Source: Deltaproteobacteria bacterium
GTDB lineage: Bacteria; Desulfobacterota; DSM-4660; Desulfatiglandales; B25-G16
Assembly: GCA_003646875.1 (NCBI GenBank)
Contig: QMLT01000023.1
Coordinates: 1 to 12,480 of the forward strand
DNA: 12,480 nucleotides
Direction of reading: 5' to 3'
Shown: one piece after another, positions 5,636 through 12,480 of the stretch
How the letters are laid out: each line of letters begins with the position of its first letter
How positions within the stretch are numbered: the first letter of the stretch is position 1
Notes under the pieces: model-generated
Told to the model about the DNA's origin: nothing
The model's input: only the letters and a program-made list of their open reading frames with translations
Databases searched by the model: none
Program-made: the position numbers and the translations under genes

Positions 5636-6187
5636 TTGATTTATTACCGAAGGCATATAATACATCTTGTCTTATTTTTTCTTTCATTTATTTTAATCCA
5701 CTGCGACTCAAGAGGGGATGAAAGAGAGAATAAAAATGCCCTTAACCTGATTAGGATAGATAAATCAGCCATTCGTCCTGATGATGGGGATACCTTTTTT
5801 TACAAAGATCTTACAATAAGAATTTTGGGCATAGATGCACCTGAGATTATCCATAAAGAACACGGCATATTTGAGGATCAGCCTTACGGTAGAAAGGCAG
5901 CGGTAATGACAATAAATATCTTAAGGAAGGCCAAAATTGTTGAATATCTTCCTTTTCAAAATGATAAGTATGGCCGCCTTCTGGCCCATGTATTCGTAGA
6001 TGGGAAACTTTTGGCTGTCTATTTGATTAAAGCGGGTTTAGCATATGAAACCGTATCCTACTATGGAGATAATGGATTTCCAGGGATTGCTGAAAGGATT
6101 CTACAGGCCGCTCATGAATCCCCACGTCCACCATTTGAGAGGCCGTATAAATGGCGTCGGAGGCATCAGAAAAGAAAATGGAAGTAA
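5636..6187 (+). CDS. Thermonuclease (SNase)-like protein with N-terminal export or anchor segment
   Basis: The 183-residue protein has the staphylococcal nuclease fold and probably cleaves nucleic acid phosphodiester bonds with Ca2+ outside the cytoplasm. DGDT at 50-53 and the RILGIDAPE motif give Arg62, Asp67 and Glu70, matching the SNase catalytic Arg35, Asp40 and Glu43. KYGRLLAHV gives Arg114, matching Arg87. Residues 8-22 are a hydrophobic segment after a basic YRRHIIH stretch, ending in Cys23. This resembles a lipoprotein signal, but His22 before the Cys is not a normal lipobox, so a cleaved peptide or membrane anchor is equally possible. The start is TTG at 5636; no Met occurs before the core domain, and the ribosome-binding site is weak. 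The basic C-terminus overlaps the next gene. Confidence 0.8.
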   Translation: MIYYRRHIIHLVLFFLSFILIHCDSRGDERENKNALNLIRIDKSAIRPDDGDTFFYKDLTIRILGIDAPEIIHKEHGIFEDQPYGRKAAVMTINILRKAKIVEYLPFQNDKYGRLLAHVFVDGKLLAVYLIKAGLAYETVSYYGDNGFPGIAERILQAAHESPRPPFERPYKWRRRHQKRKWK

Positions 6188-8817
6188 TAACCACACATAT
6201 AAATGCTGACTTTGATGCCCTGGCATCTATGCTGGCTGCCAAAAAGCTTTATCCTGAGGCAAAAATGGTATTTCCTGGCGCCCAGGAAAAAAACTTGAGG
6301 AATTTCTTTCTGCATACAAGTTCATATCTTTTTGATTTTTTACGCATAAAAGATGTTGATTTTAGTAAAATCAGAAAACTTATCTTGGTTGACACACGTC
6401 AAAAGAAACGGATCGGCGCATTTAAAAAACTCTTAGACAGGAATGATCTGGAGATACATATCTATGATCATCATCCCCCATCTGATGATGATATCAAGGG
6501 TGATTTTGAACTTATCCGCCAACTTGGGGCAGGCACATCCATTTTGACAGCGCTAATACGAGAAAAGGGCATCAAAATTTCTCCTGATGAAGCAACCTTG
6601 ATGTCTCTTGGTATCTATGAAGATACTGGCTCTTTTACCTATTCTTCTACAAAACCAGAAGATTATGAGTCTGCAGCCTGGTTATTAGAGCAGGGGGCAT
6701 CTCTTAATACGATATCTGATATGTTAACGAGAGAGTTAAGCGCGGAACAGGTGTGGCTTTTGAATGATTTGATGGCCTCTGCCACTAAGAACATTATCAA
6801 TGGTGTAGAGGTGGTTATAGCCAGGACCAAAAGCAATAGGTATATAGGCGATTTTGCCGTTCTTGTTCAAAAATTTATGGAAATGGAAAACCTTAACGTT
6901 ATATTTGCGCTTGCCCAGATGGAAAATAGAGTCTATCTGGTAGCCAGGAGCAGACTTCCGGACGTCAATGTTGCAGAGATTGCCTTTGAATTTGGTGGTG
7001 GCGGACACCCTCAGGCCGCATCAGCTACCATCATTGGTAAAACGCTTATCCAGGTTGAGGAAGAACTTAACGCCCTACTTGTAAACCGGATAAACTTTGA
7101 GAGATTGGCCAAGGATATAATGACATCTCCTGTAATCCATATATTGCCTGAGGCTACCCTCAGAGAGGCAGGCGATATATTGACCAGTTACAATATTAAT
7201 GTGTTGATGGTGATTGATGAAAATACAAAACTTAAAGGATATATATCTCGACCGATGGTAGATAGAGCCGTTTTTTTGGGCCTGGAGGAAAGGCCTGTAA
7301 AAGAATATATGAATGTGGAATTTTTCCATGTAAGGCCTGAAACTACTTTGAATGAAATACAGGATTTGATTATTAATAACAAGGTCAGAATCCTCCCGGT
7401 ATTAGAAGACAACAAGCTGCTCGGCGTTATTACAAGAACAGATATTTTAACTATCTTGATTGAAAAACCACCTGCACCCCAGTTTCTTTATGATTCAGAG
7501 GATATTCCAAGGTTTGTTCGGGAAAAAAATATCGCCAACTTACTCACAGAAAGGTTACCCAATAAAATAATAAAGTTACTAAAGCATCTTGGCCAGACAG
7601 CAGATGAGTTAGATTTTAATGCCTTTCTTGTGGGCGGTCTTGTAAGAGATGTTGTCTTGAAAAGGAAAAATTTTGATGTGGATATCGTTATAGAGGGAGA
7701 TGGTATCCAGTTCGCTAAGTCCTTTGCCGATCATTTTGGCGCAAGGGTGAGAAGTTATCCCAAATTCGGGACTGCCGTTCTGGTTATGCCAGATGGTTTT
7801 AAGATTGATGTTGCAACCGCGAGGATAGAGCATTACGAATCGCCAGCCGCGCTGCCTGTAGTTCGGTTAAGTTCTTTAAAGAGAGATCTTTTCAGGAGAG
7901 ACTTTACCATCAACACCCTGGCTGTTCATCTTAATAAGAGCCATTATGGTACTCTTATAGATCATTTTGGCGCCATGAAGGATATTAAGGAACGTGTTTT
8001 AAGGGTGCTTCATAACCTTAGCTTTATTGAAGATCCTACAAGAATTTTTAGGGCAATTAGATTTGAGCAGCGGTTTGGATTTAAAATAGGAAAGCTTACG
8101 GAAAGCCTGATTCAAAATGCTGTCAATATAAATTGTCTTGAGAATCTCTCTAATCAGCGACTTTTTATAGAACTGAAACTAATTTTAAAGGAGGAAAATC
8201 CCATAGGGGCAATAGAAAGGATGGAGGGATATGATCTTCTGAAATTTATCTCTCCCGAGCTTAAGCTTACCGAGGAGGTAAAGAATATCCTCAAGGAAAT
8301 AAAGGGGATTCTGGTATGGTTTAATCTACTTTATCTGGATGTTATATATAAACCTTGGAAGGTATACTTCCTTGGTTTGACCTCTTCTTTAAGCGATGAT
8401 GCCCTGGATAATTTGGCCACGAGGATGCAGGCACAGGATAAGGAAATTTTCAGTATGCTTTCTGATCGCCAGGAGATAAGACAGGTCTTAAAGGAACTTT
8501 CTCGACTGAAGGATAAGGAACATTATTCTTTATATAGGATTCTATCGCCTCTTTCTACCGAGCTCTTACTTTATGGCATGGCCAAAAGTAAAAGCGAGAA
8601 GATAAAGAGATTCATATCCATCTTTTTTACCAAGCTTAAAGGAACAAAGATCTTTATAAGGGGCAAAGATCTTATCGATATGGGATATAAACCTGGTCTG
8701 CTATTTAAGGAGATATTTGAAAGTCTTCTAAAGGCCAAGATAGAGGGTGATATAAGCACGAGAGAAGATGAGATTAAGTTTGTGAATAATATATTTGGGC
8801 ATCTAATTGATAGGTAA
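6151..8817 (+). CDS. DHH phosphoesterase-CBS-tRNA nucleotidyltransferase fusion protein
   Basis: The 888-residue protein joins three modules. Residues ~10-320 are a DHH/DHHA1 phosphoesterase (NADFDALAS at 18-26, DHH at 106-108, GGGGHPQAAS from 282), a fold used by nanoRNases and cyclic-dinucleotide phosphodiesterases. Residues ~320-440 are a CBS pair (starting DIMTSPV at 322), a likely adenine-nucleotide sensor. Residues ~490-888 are a class II tRNA nucleotidyltransferase/poly(A) polymerase: LVGGLVRD at 493-500, catalytic Asp509 and Asp511 in FDVDIVIEGD, and RRDFTIN at 582-588. This architecture is known in Aquifex, Deinococcus and deltaproteobacteria, where some members add only A, or only part of CCA, to tRNA 3' ends. 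Which bases this one adds cannot be told by eye. The ATG at 6151 overlaps the previous gene by 37 nt; the ATG at 6178 (MEVITTHINADF) fits homologues well and may be the true start. Confidence 0.9.
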   Translation: MASEASEKKMEVITTHINADFDALASMLAAKKLYPEAKMVFPGAQEKNLRNFFLHTSSYLFDFLRIKDVDFSKIRKLILVDTRQKKRIGAFKKLLDRNDLEIHIYDHHPPSDDDIKGDFELIRQLGAGTSILTALIREKGIKISPDEATLMSLGIYEDTGSFTYSSTKPEDYESAAWLLEQGASLNTISDMLTRELSAEQVWLLNDLMASATKNIINGVEVVIARTKSNRYIGDFAVLVQKFMEMENLNVIFALAQMENRVYLVARSRLPDVNVAEIAFEFGGGGHPQAASATIIGKTLIQVEEELNALLVNRINFERLAKDIMTSPVIHILPEATLREAGDILTSYNINVLMVIDENTKLKGYISRPMVDRAVFLGLEERPVKEYMNVEFFHVRPETTLNEIQDLIINNKVRILPVLEDNKLLGVITRTDILTILIEKPPAPQFLYDSEDIPRFVREKNIANLLTERLPNKIIKLLKHLGQTADELDFNAFLVGGLVRDVVLKRKNFDVDIVIEGDGIQFAKSFADHFGARVRSYPKFGTAVLVMPDGFKIDVATARIEHYESPAALPVVRLSSLKRDLFRRDFTINTLAVHLNKSHYGTLIDHFGAMKDIKERVLRVLHNLSFIEDPTRIFRAIRFEQRFGFKIGKLTESLIQNAVNINCLENLSNQRLFIELKLILKEENPIGAIERMEGYDLLKFISPELKLTEEVKNILKEIKGILVWFNLLYLDVIYKPWKVYFLGLTSSLSDDALDNLATRMQAQDKEIFSMLSDRQEIRQVLKELSRLKDKEHYSLYRILSPLSTELLLYGMAKSKSEKIKRFISIFFTKLKGTKIFIRGKDLIDMGYKPGLLFKEIFESLLKAKIEGDISTREDEIKFVNNIFGHLIDR

Positions 8818-8844
8818 CCATTCATGGAGTATTCAAAATACACC

Positions 8845-8874
8845 TTGAGAGCTAAAACCGTAAACATGTATATT
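8845..8874 (+). promoter_or_regulatory. Candidate sigma70 promoter for trpS
   Basis: TTGAGA (8845-8850) and TATATT (8869-8874) are 18 nt apart, about 35 nt before the trpS start. The match is reasonable but the region is AT-rich, so this may be chance. Confidence 0.45.
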
Positions 8875-8908
8875 CATAGTTGATATACACACCTGGAGGA
8901 TGAAAAAA

Positions 8909-9892
8909 ATGGAGAAAAAGAGAATTGTCAGCGGTATGAGACCAACCGGGAGACTTCACCTTGGACACGTTCATGGGGCCTTGAATAACTGGCGCTCCCT
9001 TCAAAAGGATTATCAGTGTTTTTACTTTATCGCTGACTGGCATGCCTTAACAAGTGAATATGAACACACAGAGATTATCAAGGAGAGCATGAGGGGTATA
9101 ATCATGGACTGGATTGCAATTGGCCTAGACCCTGAAGAATCAGTTTTTTTTGTCCAATCAGATATAAAAGAGCATGCAGAGCTTCATCTGATTTTTTCAA
9201 TGGTAACGCCTCTCTCATGGCTGGAGAGAAACCCCACATATAAAGAGCAGCTTACGGAAATGTCTCAAAAGAACCTTTATACGTATGGATTTTTGGGCTA
9301 TCCAGTGCTACAGGCAGCGGATATTTTGATGTATAAAGCCAATGGTGTGCCTGTAGGAGAGGACCAAAGCCCTCACGTTGAATTAACAAGGGAGATAGCC
9401 CGTCGTTTCAATTATTTCTATTCAAATATTTTTCCTTTACCAGATACCCTACTCACACCGGAGGCAAAAATACTTGGTATAGATAGGAGAAAAATGAGTA
9501 AAGGTTATAAAAATGCGATATTTATATCTGATGCAAAGGAAATAGTGACCAAAAAAGTAGAAGATATGATTACCGATCCTCAGAGGGAAAGAAGGTATGA
9601 CCCAGGTAGACCTGATTTCTGCAATGTCTTTACCTTTCATGAGTTATATACTGATAAAAAAACTGTTAAAGAGATAGAGGAGGGCTGCAAAAAAGCATCC
9701 ATAGGCTGTGTGGATTGCAAAAAGAAGATGGCGGCAAACTTAAATGAAGCCTTAGAACCGATAAGGGAAAAGATAAGGGCGTTAGAGGCCAAGCCTGAAA
9801 TTATAGACAGTATTATTGATGAAGGTAATAATAAGGCTCGTAAAATTGCCAAAAAGACGATGGAAGAGGTGAGAGAGGCTGTTAAAATTTAA
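8909..9892 (+). CDS. trpS: Tryptophanyl-tRNA synthetase
   Basis: The class I synthetase charges tRNA-Trp with tryptophan. The N-terminal GMRPTGRLHLGH contains the HIGH signature as HLGH (residues 17-20), and KMSKG at 195-199 is the second ATP-binding signature. FIADWHALTSEYEH and GYPVLQAADILMYKA are typical TrpRS substrate-pocket blocks. The protein has 327 residues, normal for the family. GGAGG at 8895-8899 touches the ATG at 8900 but is 9 nt from the in-frame ATG at 8909, so 8909 is taken as the start. The C-terminal third has a CKKASIGCVDCKKKM segment with three Cys, a pattern seen in one TrpRS subgroup. ScpA begins 2 nt after the stop, so the two are co-transcribed. Confidence 0.95.
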   Translation: MEKKRIVSGMRPTGRLHLGHVHGALNNWRSLQKDYQCFYFIADWHALTSEYEHTEIIKESMRGIIMDWIAIGLDPEESVFFVQSDIKEHAELHLIFSMVTPLSWLERNPTYKEQLTEMSQKNLYTYGFLGYPVLQAADILMYKANGVPVGEDQSPHVELTREIARRFNYFYSNIFPLPDTLLTPEAKILGIDRRKMSKGYKNAIFISDAKEIVTKKVEDMITDPQRERRYDPGRPDFCNVFTFHELYTDKKTVKEIEEGCKKASIGCVDCKKKMAANLNEALEPIREKIRALEAKPEIIDSIIDEGNNKARKIAKKTMEEVREAVKI

Positions 9893-9894
9893 TT

Positions 9895-10605
9895 ATGACC
9901 TTTACGACAAAACTTGAGATATTTGAGGGTCCGCTTGATTTATTGCTGCACCTGATAAAAATTAATGAGGTAGAAATCTCAGATATACCCATAGCCACCA
10001 TCACCGATCAATACCTTGAATATCTCGACCTTATGAAGGCCTTAGACATTAATATTGCAGGTGATTTTTTGGTTATGGCATCTACCCTGATGCACATCAA
10101 ATCCAAAATGCTCCTTCCAAAACAAGAAGATGATTTAGCGGAAATAGAGGATCCTCGGGAGGAAATTGTACGTTCCCTCACTGAATATATGCAGCTTAAA
10201 GATGCAGCTAATGAATTGGCATCCAGGGATATTCTCTATAGAGATGTTTTCAAAAGAGGCATTGAAATGAAAGGGGGGGGAGAAGATATTACTACAACAA
10301 AGGTTACCCTTTATGATTTGATGGATGACTTTAAAAAGGTTATAAGAAAAAAACATCCTGATATAGTCCTTAAATTCAACGCTGAGTCATGGTCTATTAA
10401 GAAAAAGATGATTGAAATAATAAGGATATTAAACGAGAAAAAAAATCTTTTGCTTGGTGACCTATTCTCTACGATGGAATCTGTTTCAGAAATGATCGCA
10501 ACCTTTTTGGCCTTGCTTGAACTGATAAGGACTGGCTTTGTAAATGTTTTTCAGGGCAGAGAAAGCAGCGATATTATGCTTGAGGCAATAAATGAAAAAA
10601 CTTAG
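9895..10605 (+). CDS. scpA: Segregation and condensation protein A
   Basis: ScpA is the kleisin that bridges the Smc dimer and recruits ScpB for chromosome compaction and segregation. The 236-residue protein opens with the diagnostic LEIFEGPLDLLLHLIKINEVEISDIPI segment (here residues ~7-33), followed by the YLEYLDLMKALDINIAGDFLVMASTLMHIKSKMLLP helical block that contacts Smc. It ends with the winged-helix segment FLALLELIRTGFVNVFQ. The length is normal for the family. It starts 2 nt after trpS, with translation probably coupled. A 165-bp gap containing a repeat separates it from scpB, with which it is often adjacent or overlapping in other genomes. Confidence 0.95.
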   Translation: MTFTTKLEIFEGPLDLLLHLIKINEVEISDIPIATITDQYLEYLDLMKALDINIAGDFLVMASTLMHIKSKMLLPKQEDDLAEIEDPREEIVRSLTEYMQLKDAANELASRDILYRDVFKRGIEMKGGGEDITTTKVTLYDLMDDFKKVIRKKHPDIVLKFNAESWSIKKKMIEIIRILNEKKNLLLGDLFSTMESVSEMIATFLALLELIRTGFVNVFQGRESSDIMLEAINEKT

Positions 10606-10727
10606 GAAAGACGAAAGGAAACCAAGGAGCAGGCAATAGGCAGCAAAAACGTCTATGGTACTTAACGCATATTTAAAATTGCATATTATTTGCGGCCTAT
10701 GAGAGATGGTATATTGCAAATCTTTTA

Positions 10728-10767
10728 TTTTAGGCACTTTAGCTCACTTTAGGCACTTTAGACACTT
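10728..10767 (+). repeat. Solo copy of the TTTAGGCAC repeat arm upstream of scpB
   Basis: Positions 10728-10759 match 3107-3138 at 31 of 32 bases (C for T at the CTCAC/TTCAC unit), followed by one more degenerate unit, TTTAGACAC. I see no inverted partner arm or S23 ORF between scpA and this copy. It ends 3 nt before the scpB ATG and occupies the place where a ribosome-binding site would be expected. The rest of the scpA-scpB gap (10606-10727) shows nothing recognisable. Confidence 0.8.
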
Positions 10768-10770
10768 CTT

Positions 10771-11307
10771 ATGGATAATCACCTAAAATTAACAGTAGAA
10801 GCCCTTCTTTTTGCATCTGGTGAACCCCTAAACCCTCGACAAATCCGAGATCTGCTTCCAGGAAAAGATCTTAAAGATATAAAGAAGGCGCTCAAAGAGC
10901 TTAAAGACGAATACGAAACAATGAAAAGGAGCTTCCTTATTAAGGAAGTAGCAGAAGGATACCAGTTCCGGTCTCTCCCTAAGTTTAAGCCGTACATTGC
11001 TAATATGCTTATGTCGACCCAATCCAGATTAAGTAAGCCAGCTATGGAGACATTGACTATTATTGCGTATAAACAACCCATTATACGTCAAGAAATTGAA
11101 AGGCTACGGGGTGTAGAGGTAGGCGGTATATTAAAGATGTTACTTAAAAAGGGATTGATTAGGATTGTGGGCCGAAAATCTTTGCCTGGTAGGCCAATAA
11201 TCTATGGCACAACAAAAAAGTTTCTTGAGGTCTTTGATTTAAAGGATCTCTCCTCCCTTCCCACTCTAAAGGAGATAGAAGAGCTCGATGATGGAGAAGA
11301 AGAATGA
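10771..11307 (+). CDS. scpB: Segregation and condensation protein B
   Basis: ScpB is a tandem winged-helix protein that dimerises on ScpA and completes the Smc-ScpAB condensin. Family blocks are LTVEALLFASGEPL near the N-terminus, RLSKPAMETLTIIAYKQPI, RQEIERLRGVEVGGILKMLLKKGLI and the GRPIIYGTTKKFLEVFDL end, all in normal order. The protein has 178 residues, typical for ScpB. The ATG at 10771 fits homologues, but no ribosome-binding sequence precedes it: the CACTTTAG repeat runs to 10767. Translation may therefore depend on coupling, on a leader effect, or be weak. The 3' end overlaps the pseudouridine synthase gene by 20 nt. Confidence 0.94.
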   Translation: MDNHLKLTVEALLFASGEPLNPRQIRDLLPGKDLKDIKKALKELKDEYETMKRSFLIKEVAEGYQFRSLPKFKPYIANMLMSTQSRLSKPAMETLTIIAYKQPIIRQEIERLRGVEVGGILKMLLKKGLIRIVGRKSLPGRPIIYGTTKKFLEVFDLKDLSSLPTLKEIEELDDGEEE

Positions 11308-12037
11308 CACAAAAAAGGAGCGATTGAACAAGATTCTTGCTATATCTGGTATTACCTCCAGAAGACGGGCCGATGAACTTATATCTTCAGGTCTTGTAAC
11401 GGTGAATGGGTTAGTGGAGAAAAGAGTTGGCTCAAAGGCAGTATGGGGAGTAGATTCAATAAACGTTGATGGCCACCCTGTTCCTGATCCTCCGAAAAAA
11501 ATCTATTTACTTTTAAATAAACCATTTGGCTATGTGAGTACACTGCACGACCCGGAAGGAAGGCCTATCATCCGGGATCTGGTTAAAGACGTTAAGGAGA
11601 GGATTTATCCTGTCGGACGTCTCGATTTTGATTCCTCCGGGCTCTTAATTCTTACAAATGATGGTGAGCTTGCATTCAGGCTCATGCACCCAAAATTCCA
11701 TATCCCAAGGACGTATAAGGTAATTGTTGAAGGTGTAATATCAGATAAGTCAGTTGAGAGATTAAAAAAGGGTGTTAGTCTTGATGATGGGCCAACTAAT
11801 CCAGCCCGTGTGAGGATAATAGAGACACAACAGGGTAGAAGTGTAGTAAGGATTACGATCTTTGAGGGTAGGTCCAGAGAAATAAGAAGGATGTGTGAAG
11901 CCGTGGGGCATAAAACTCTAAAGCTTACCCGGATAGGGTATGGTAATCTCGATTTAGGAGACCTAAAGGTTGGAAAATATCGGCATCTTAAAAATGTGGA
12001 GGTAAAGGCCTTGCGTAAATCAGTTGGGCTTGATTAA
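11288..12037 (+). CDS. rluB: RluB/RsuA-family rRNA pseudouridine synthase
   Basis: The enzyme converts a specific uridine of rRNA, most likely in 23S rRNA, to pseudouridine. An N-terminal S4 RNA-binding domain (~11-60) has RLNKILAISGITSRRRADELI and GLVTVNG. The catalytic domain has LLLNKPFGYVSTLHD, GRLDFDSSGLLILTNDG with catalytic Asp113, and the RSREIRRMCEAVGHKTLKLTRIGYG end block. The 249-residue length fits RluB without long extensions. The start at 11288 lies inside the end of scpB; a second ATG follows at 11291, and a TTG at 11324 after AAGGAG is another possible start. The scpA-scpB-rluB order is common in bacteria. The exact target uridine (RluB, RluE/F or RsuA type) is inferred from the family resemblance, with RluB favoured by context. 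Confidence 0.92.
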   Translation: MMEKKNDTKKERLNKILAISGITSRRRADELISSGLVTVNGLVEKRVGSKAVWGVDSINVDGHPVPDPPKKIYLLLNKPFGYVSTLHDPEGRPIIRDLVKDVKERIYPVGRLDFDSSGLLILTNDGELAFRLMHPKFHIPRTYKVIVEGVISDKSVERLKKGVSLDDGPTNPARVRIIETQQGRSVVRITIFEGRSREIRRMCEAVGHKTLKLTRIGYGNLDLGDLKVGKYRHLKNVEVKALRKSVGLD

Positions 12038-12093
12038 TTTTATTTGCAAATAATTTTTTCCTATAGTATCAGATTATATATAGGTATATATTC

Positions 12094-12168
12094 GGGCGGT
12101 TAACTCAGCGGGAGAGTGCCATCCTCACACGGTGGAAGTCATGGGTTCAAATCCCATACCGCCCACCA
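12094..12168 (+). tRNA. tRNA-Val (anticodon CAC), CCA encoded
   Basis: A complete cloverleaf is visible: acceptor GGGCGGT/ACCGCCC (7 bp), D stem ACTC/GAGT, anticodon stem CCATC/GGTGG around the loop CTCACAC, and T stem ATGGG/CCCAT around TTCAAAT. The anticodon CAC reads GUG valine codons. The discriminator A and a genomic CCA end the gene. It lies 56 nt after rluB with no terminator visible between them, so it may be transcribed with rluB or from the AT-rich gap, where I found no well-spaced promoter. Confidence 0.97.
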
Positions 12169-12175
12169 TGTAAAA

Positions 12176-12213
12176 AAAAGAGGTCTACCGGCTTTACGGT
12201 TAAGGCCTTTTTT
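12176..12213 (+). terminator. Intrinsic terminator after tRNA-Val
   Basis: AGGTCT (12181-12186) pairs with AGGCCT (12203-12208) with one G-U pair, and ACCG (12187-12190) with CGGT (12197-12200) around GCTTTA. The upstream A-run pairs with the trailing T-run (12208-12213). This is a typical Rho-independent terminator. Confidence 0.8.
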
Positions 12214-12480
12214 ATTGCTTAAATCATAGGTTACATTAATTGTTGAAAAATCAATTTCTCATCACTTTATACTTCGTACTGCTCCAGGACCATTCTGTAT
12301 AGTGCGGAAATCCCAGAGCCACCGCTCATACAATTCTTGTCATAGAAATAGAATAAGATTATACTAGTACTGCCACGCTGCCAAGAAATAAGTATGGTGT
12401 TCCCTAAATTGGAGTTATTTCTCAATTTTGTTTGACTTTCTATTTGTCTCAATGCTATTTTTTAAAAGATAGGTATACAA
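12214..12480. other. Stretch without a supported gene at the right edge
   Basis: This AT-rich stretch follows the tRNA terminator. A 61-codon frame on the minus strand (12452-12267) has only a TTG start, no ribosome-binding site and no family I recognise. TTGACT (12432-12437) with TATTTT (12456-12461), 18 nt apart on the plus strand, could be a promoter for a gene beyond the window, but this is weak. Confidence 0.4.

Noticed and set aside
8900..8902. ATG at 8900 as the trpS start
   Set aside because: It directly abuts GGAGG (8895-8899), leaving no spacing; the in-frame ATG at 8909 is at the proper distance.
12044..12067. TTGCAA and TATAGT as a tRNA-Val promoter
   Set aside because: The boxes are only 12 nt apart, too close for a sigma70 promoter.
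12267..12452. 61-codon minus-strand ORF near the right edge
   Set aside because: It has a TTG start, no ribosome-binding site, an upstream stop three codons before it, and no recognisable family; it may be a remnant but cannot be supported.

Overview
The window is AT-rich (roughly 40% GC by eye) and reads like an anaerobic bacterium of the Desulfobacterota (deltaproteobacterial) type. That lineage is an inference from three things: an HdrA/MvhD/Flox electron-transfer cluster, a UGA-encoded selenocysteine in MvhD, and the gene order DHH-CBS-tRNA nucleotidyltransferase, trpS, scpA, scpB, rluB. No rRNA gene or other lineage marker is present to prove it.

Layout. Positions 1-4008 (+ strand) hold the end of an hdrA gene followed by mvhD/floxD, floxC-like, floxB-like and floxA-like genes. 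Together they would encode a cytoplasmic flavin and iron-sulfur complex passing electrons between NAD(P)H and an Hdr module, probably with flavin-based electron bifurcation. MvhD is split by an in-frame UGA at 411-413, exactly where the family has a conserved Cys. A small hairpin follows at the right distance to be a bacterial SECIS, so I read the gene as one selenoprotein, not a broken gene. Between floxB and floxA sits a 492-bp insert (2646-3137): a four-helix-bundle (S23/23S-intervening-sequence family) ORF enclosed by perfect 24-bp inverted repeats. One arm of that repeat recurs almost unchanged at 10728-10759, directly upstream of scpB.

Positions 4041-5461 (- strand) carry a CbpA-type DnaJ with a good sigma70 promoter of its own and, upstream of it, queF for queuosine biosynthesis. 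Positions 5636-12037 (+ strand) carry an exported or membrane-anchored thermonuclease-like protein; a large DHH/CBS/tRNA nucleotidyltransferase fusion; tryptophanyl-tRNA synthetase; the two condensin accessory proteins ScpA and ScpB; and an RluB-type pseudouridine synthase. A tRNA-Val(CAC) with an intrinsic terminator follows. The last ~265 bases hold no gene I can support.

The 5' half is an energy-metabolism operon; the 3' half is a housekeeping block for RNA maturation, translation and chromosome segregation. The points most worth a second look are the selenocysteine MvhD with its local RNA structure, and the inverted-repeat S23 cassette, which looks like a 23S rRNA intervening sequence but sits inside a protein-coding operon.
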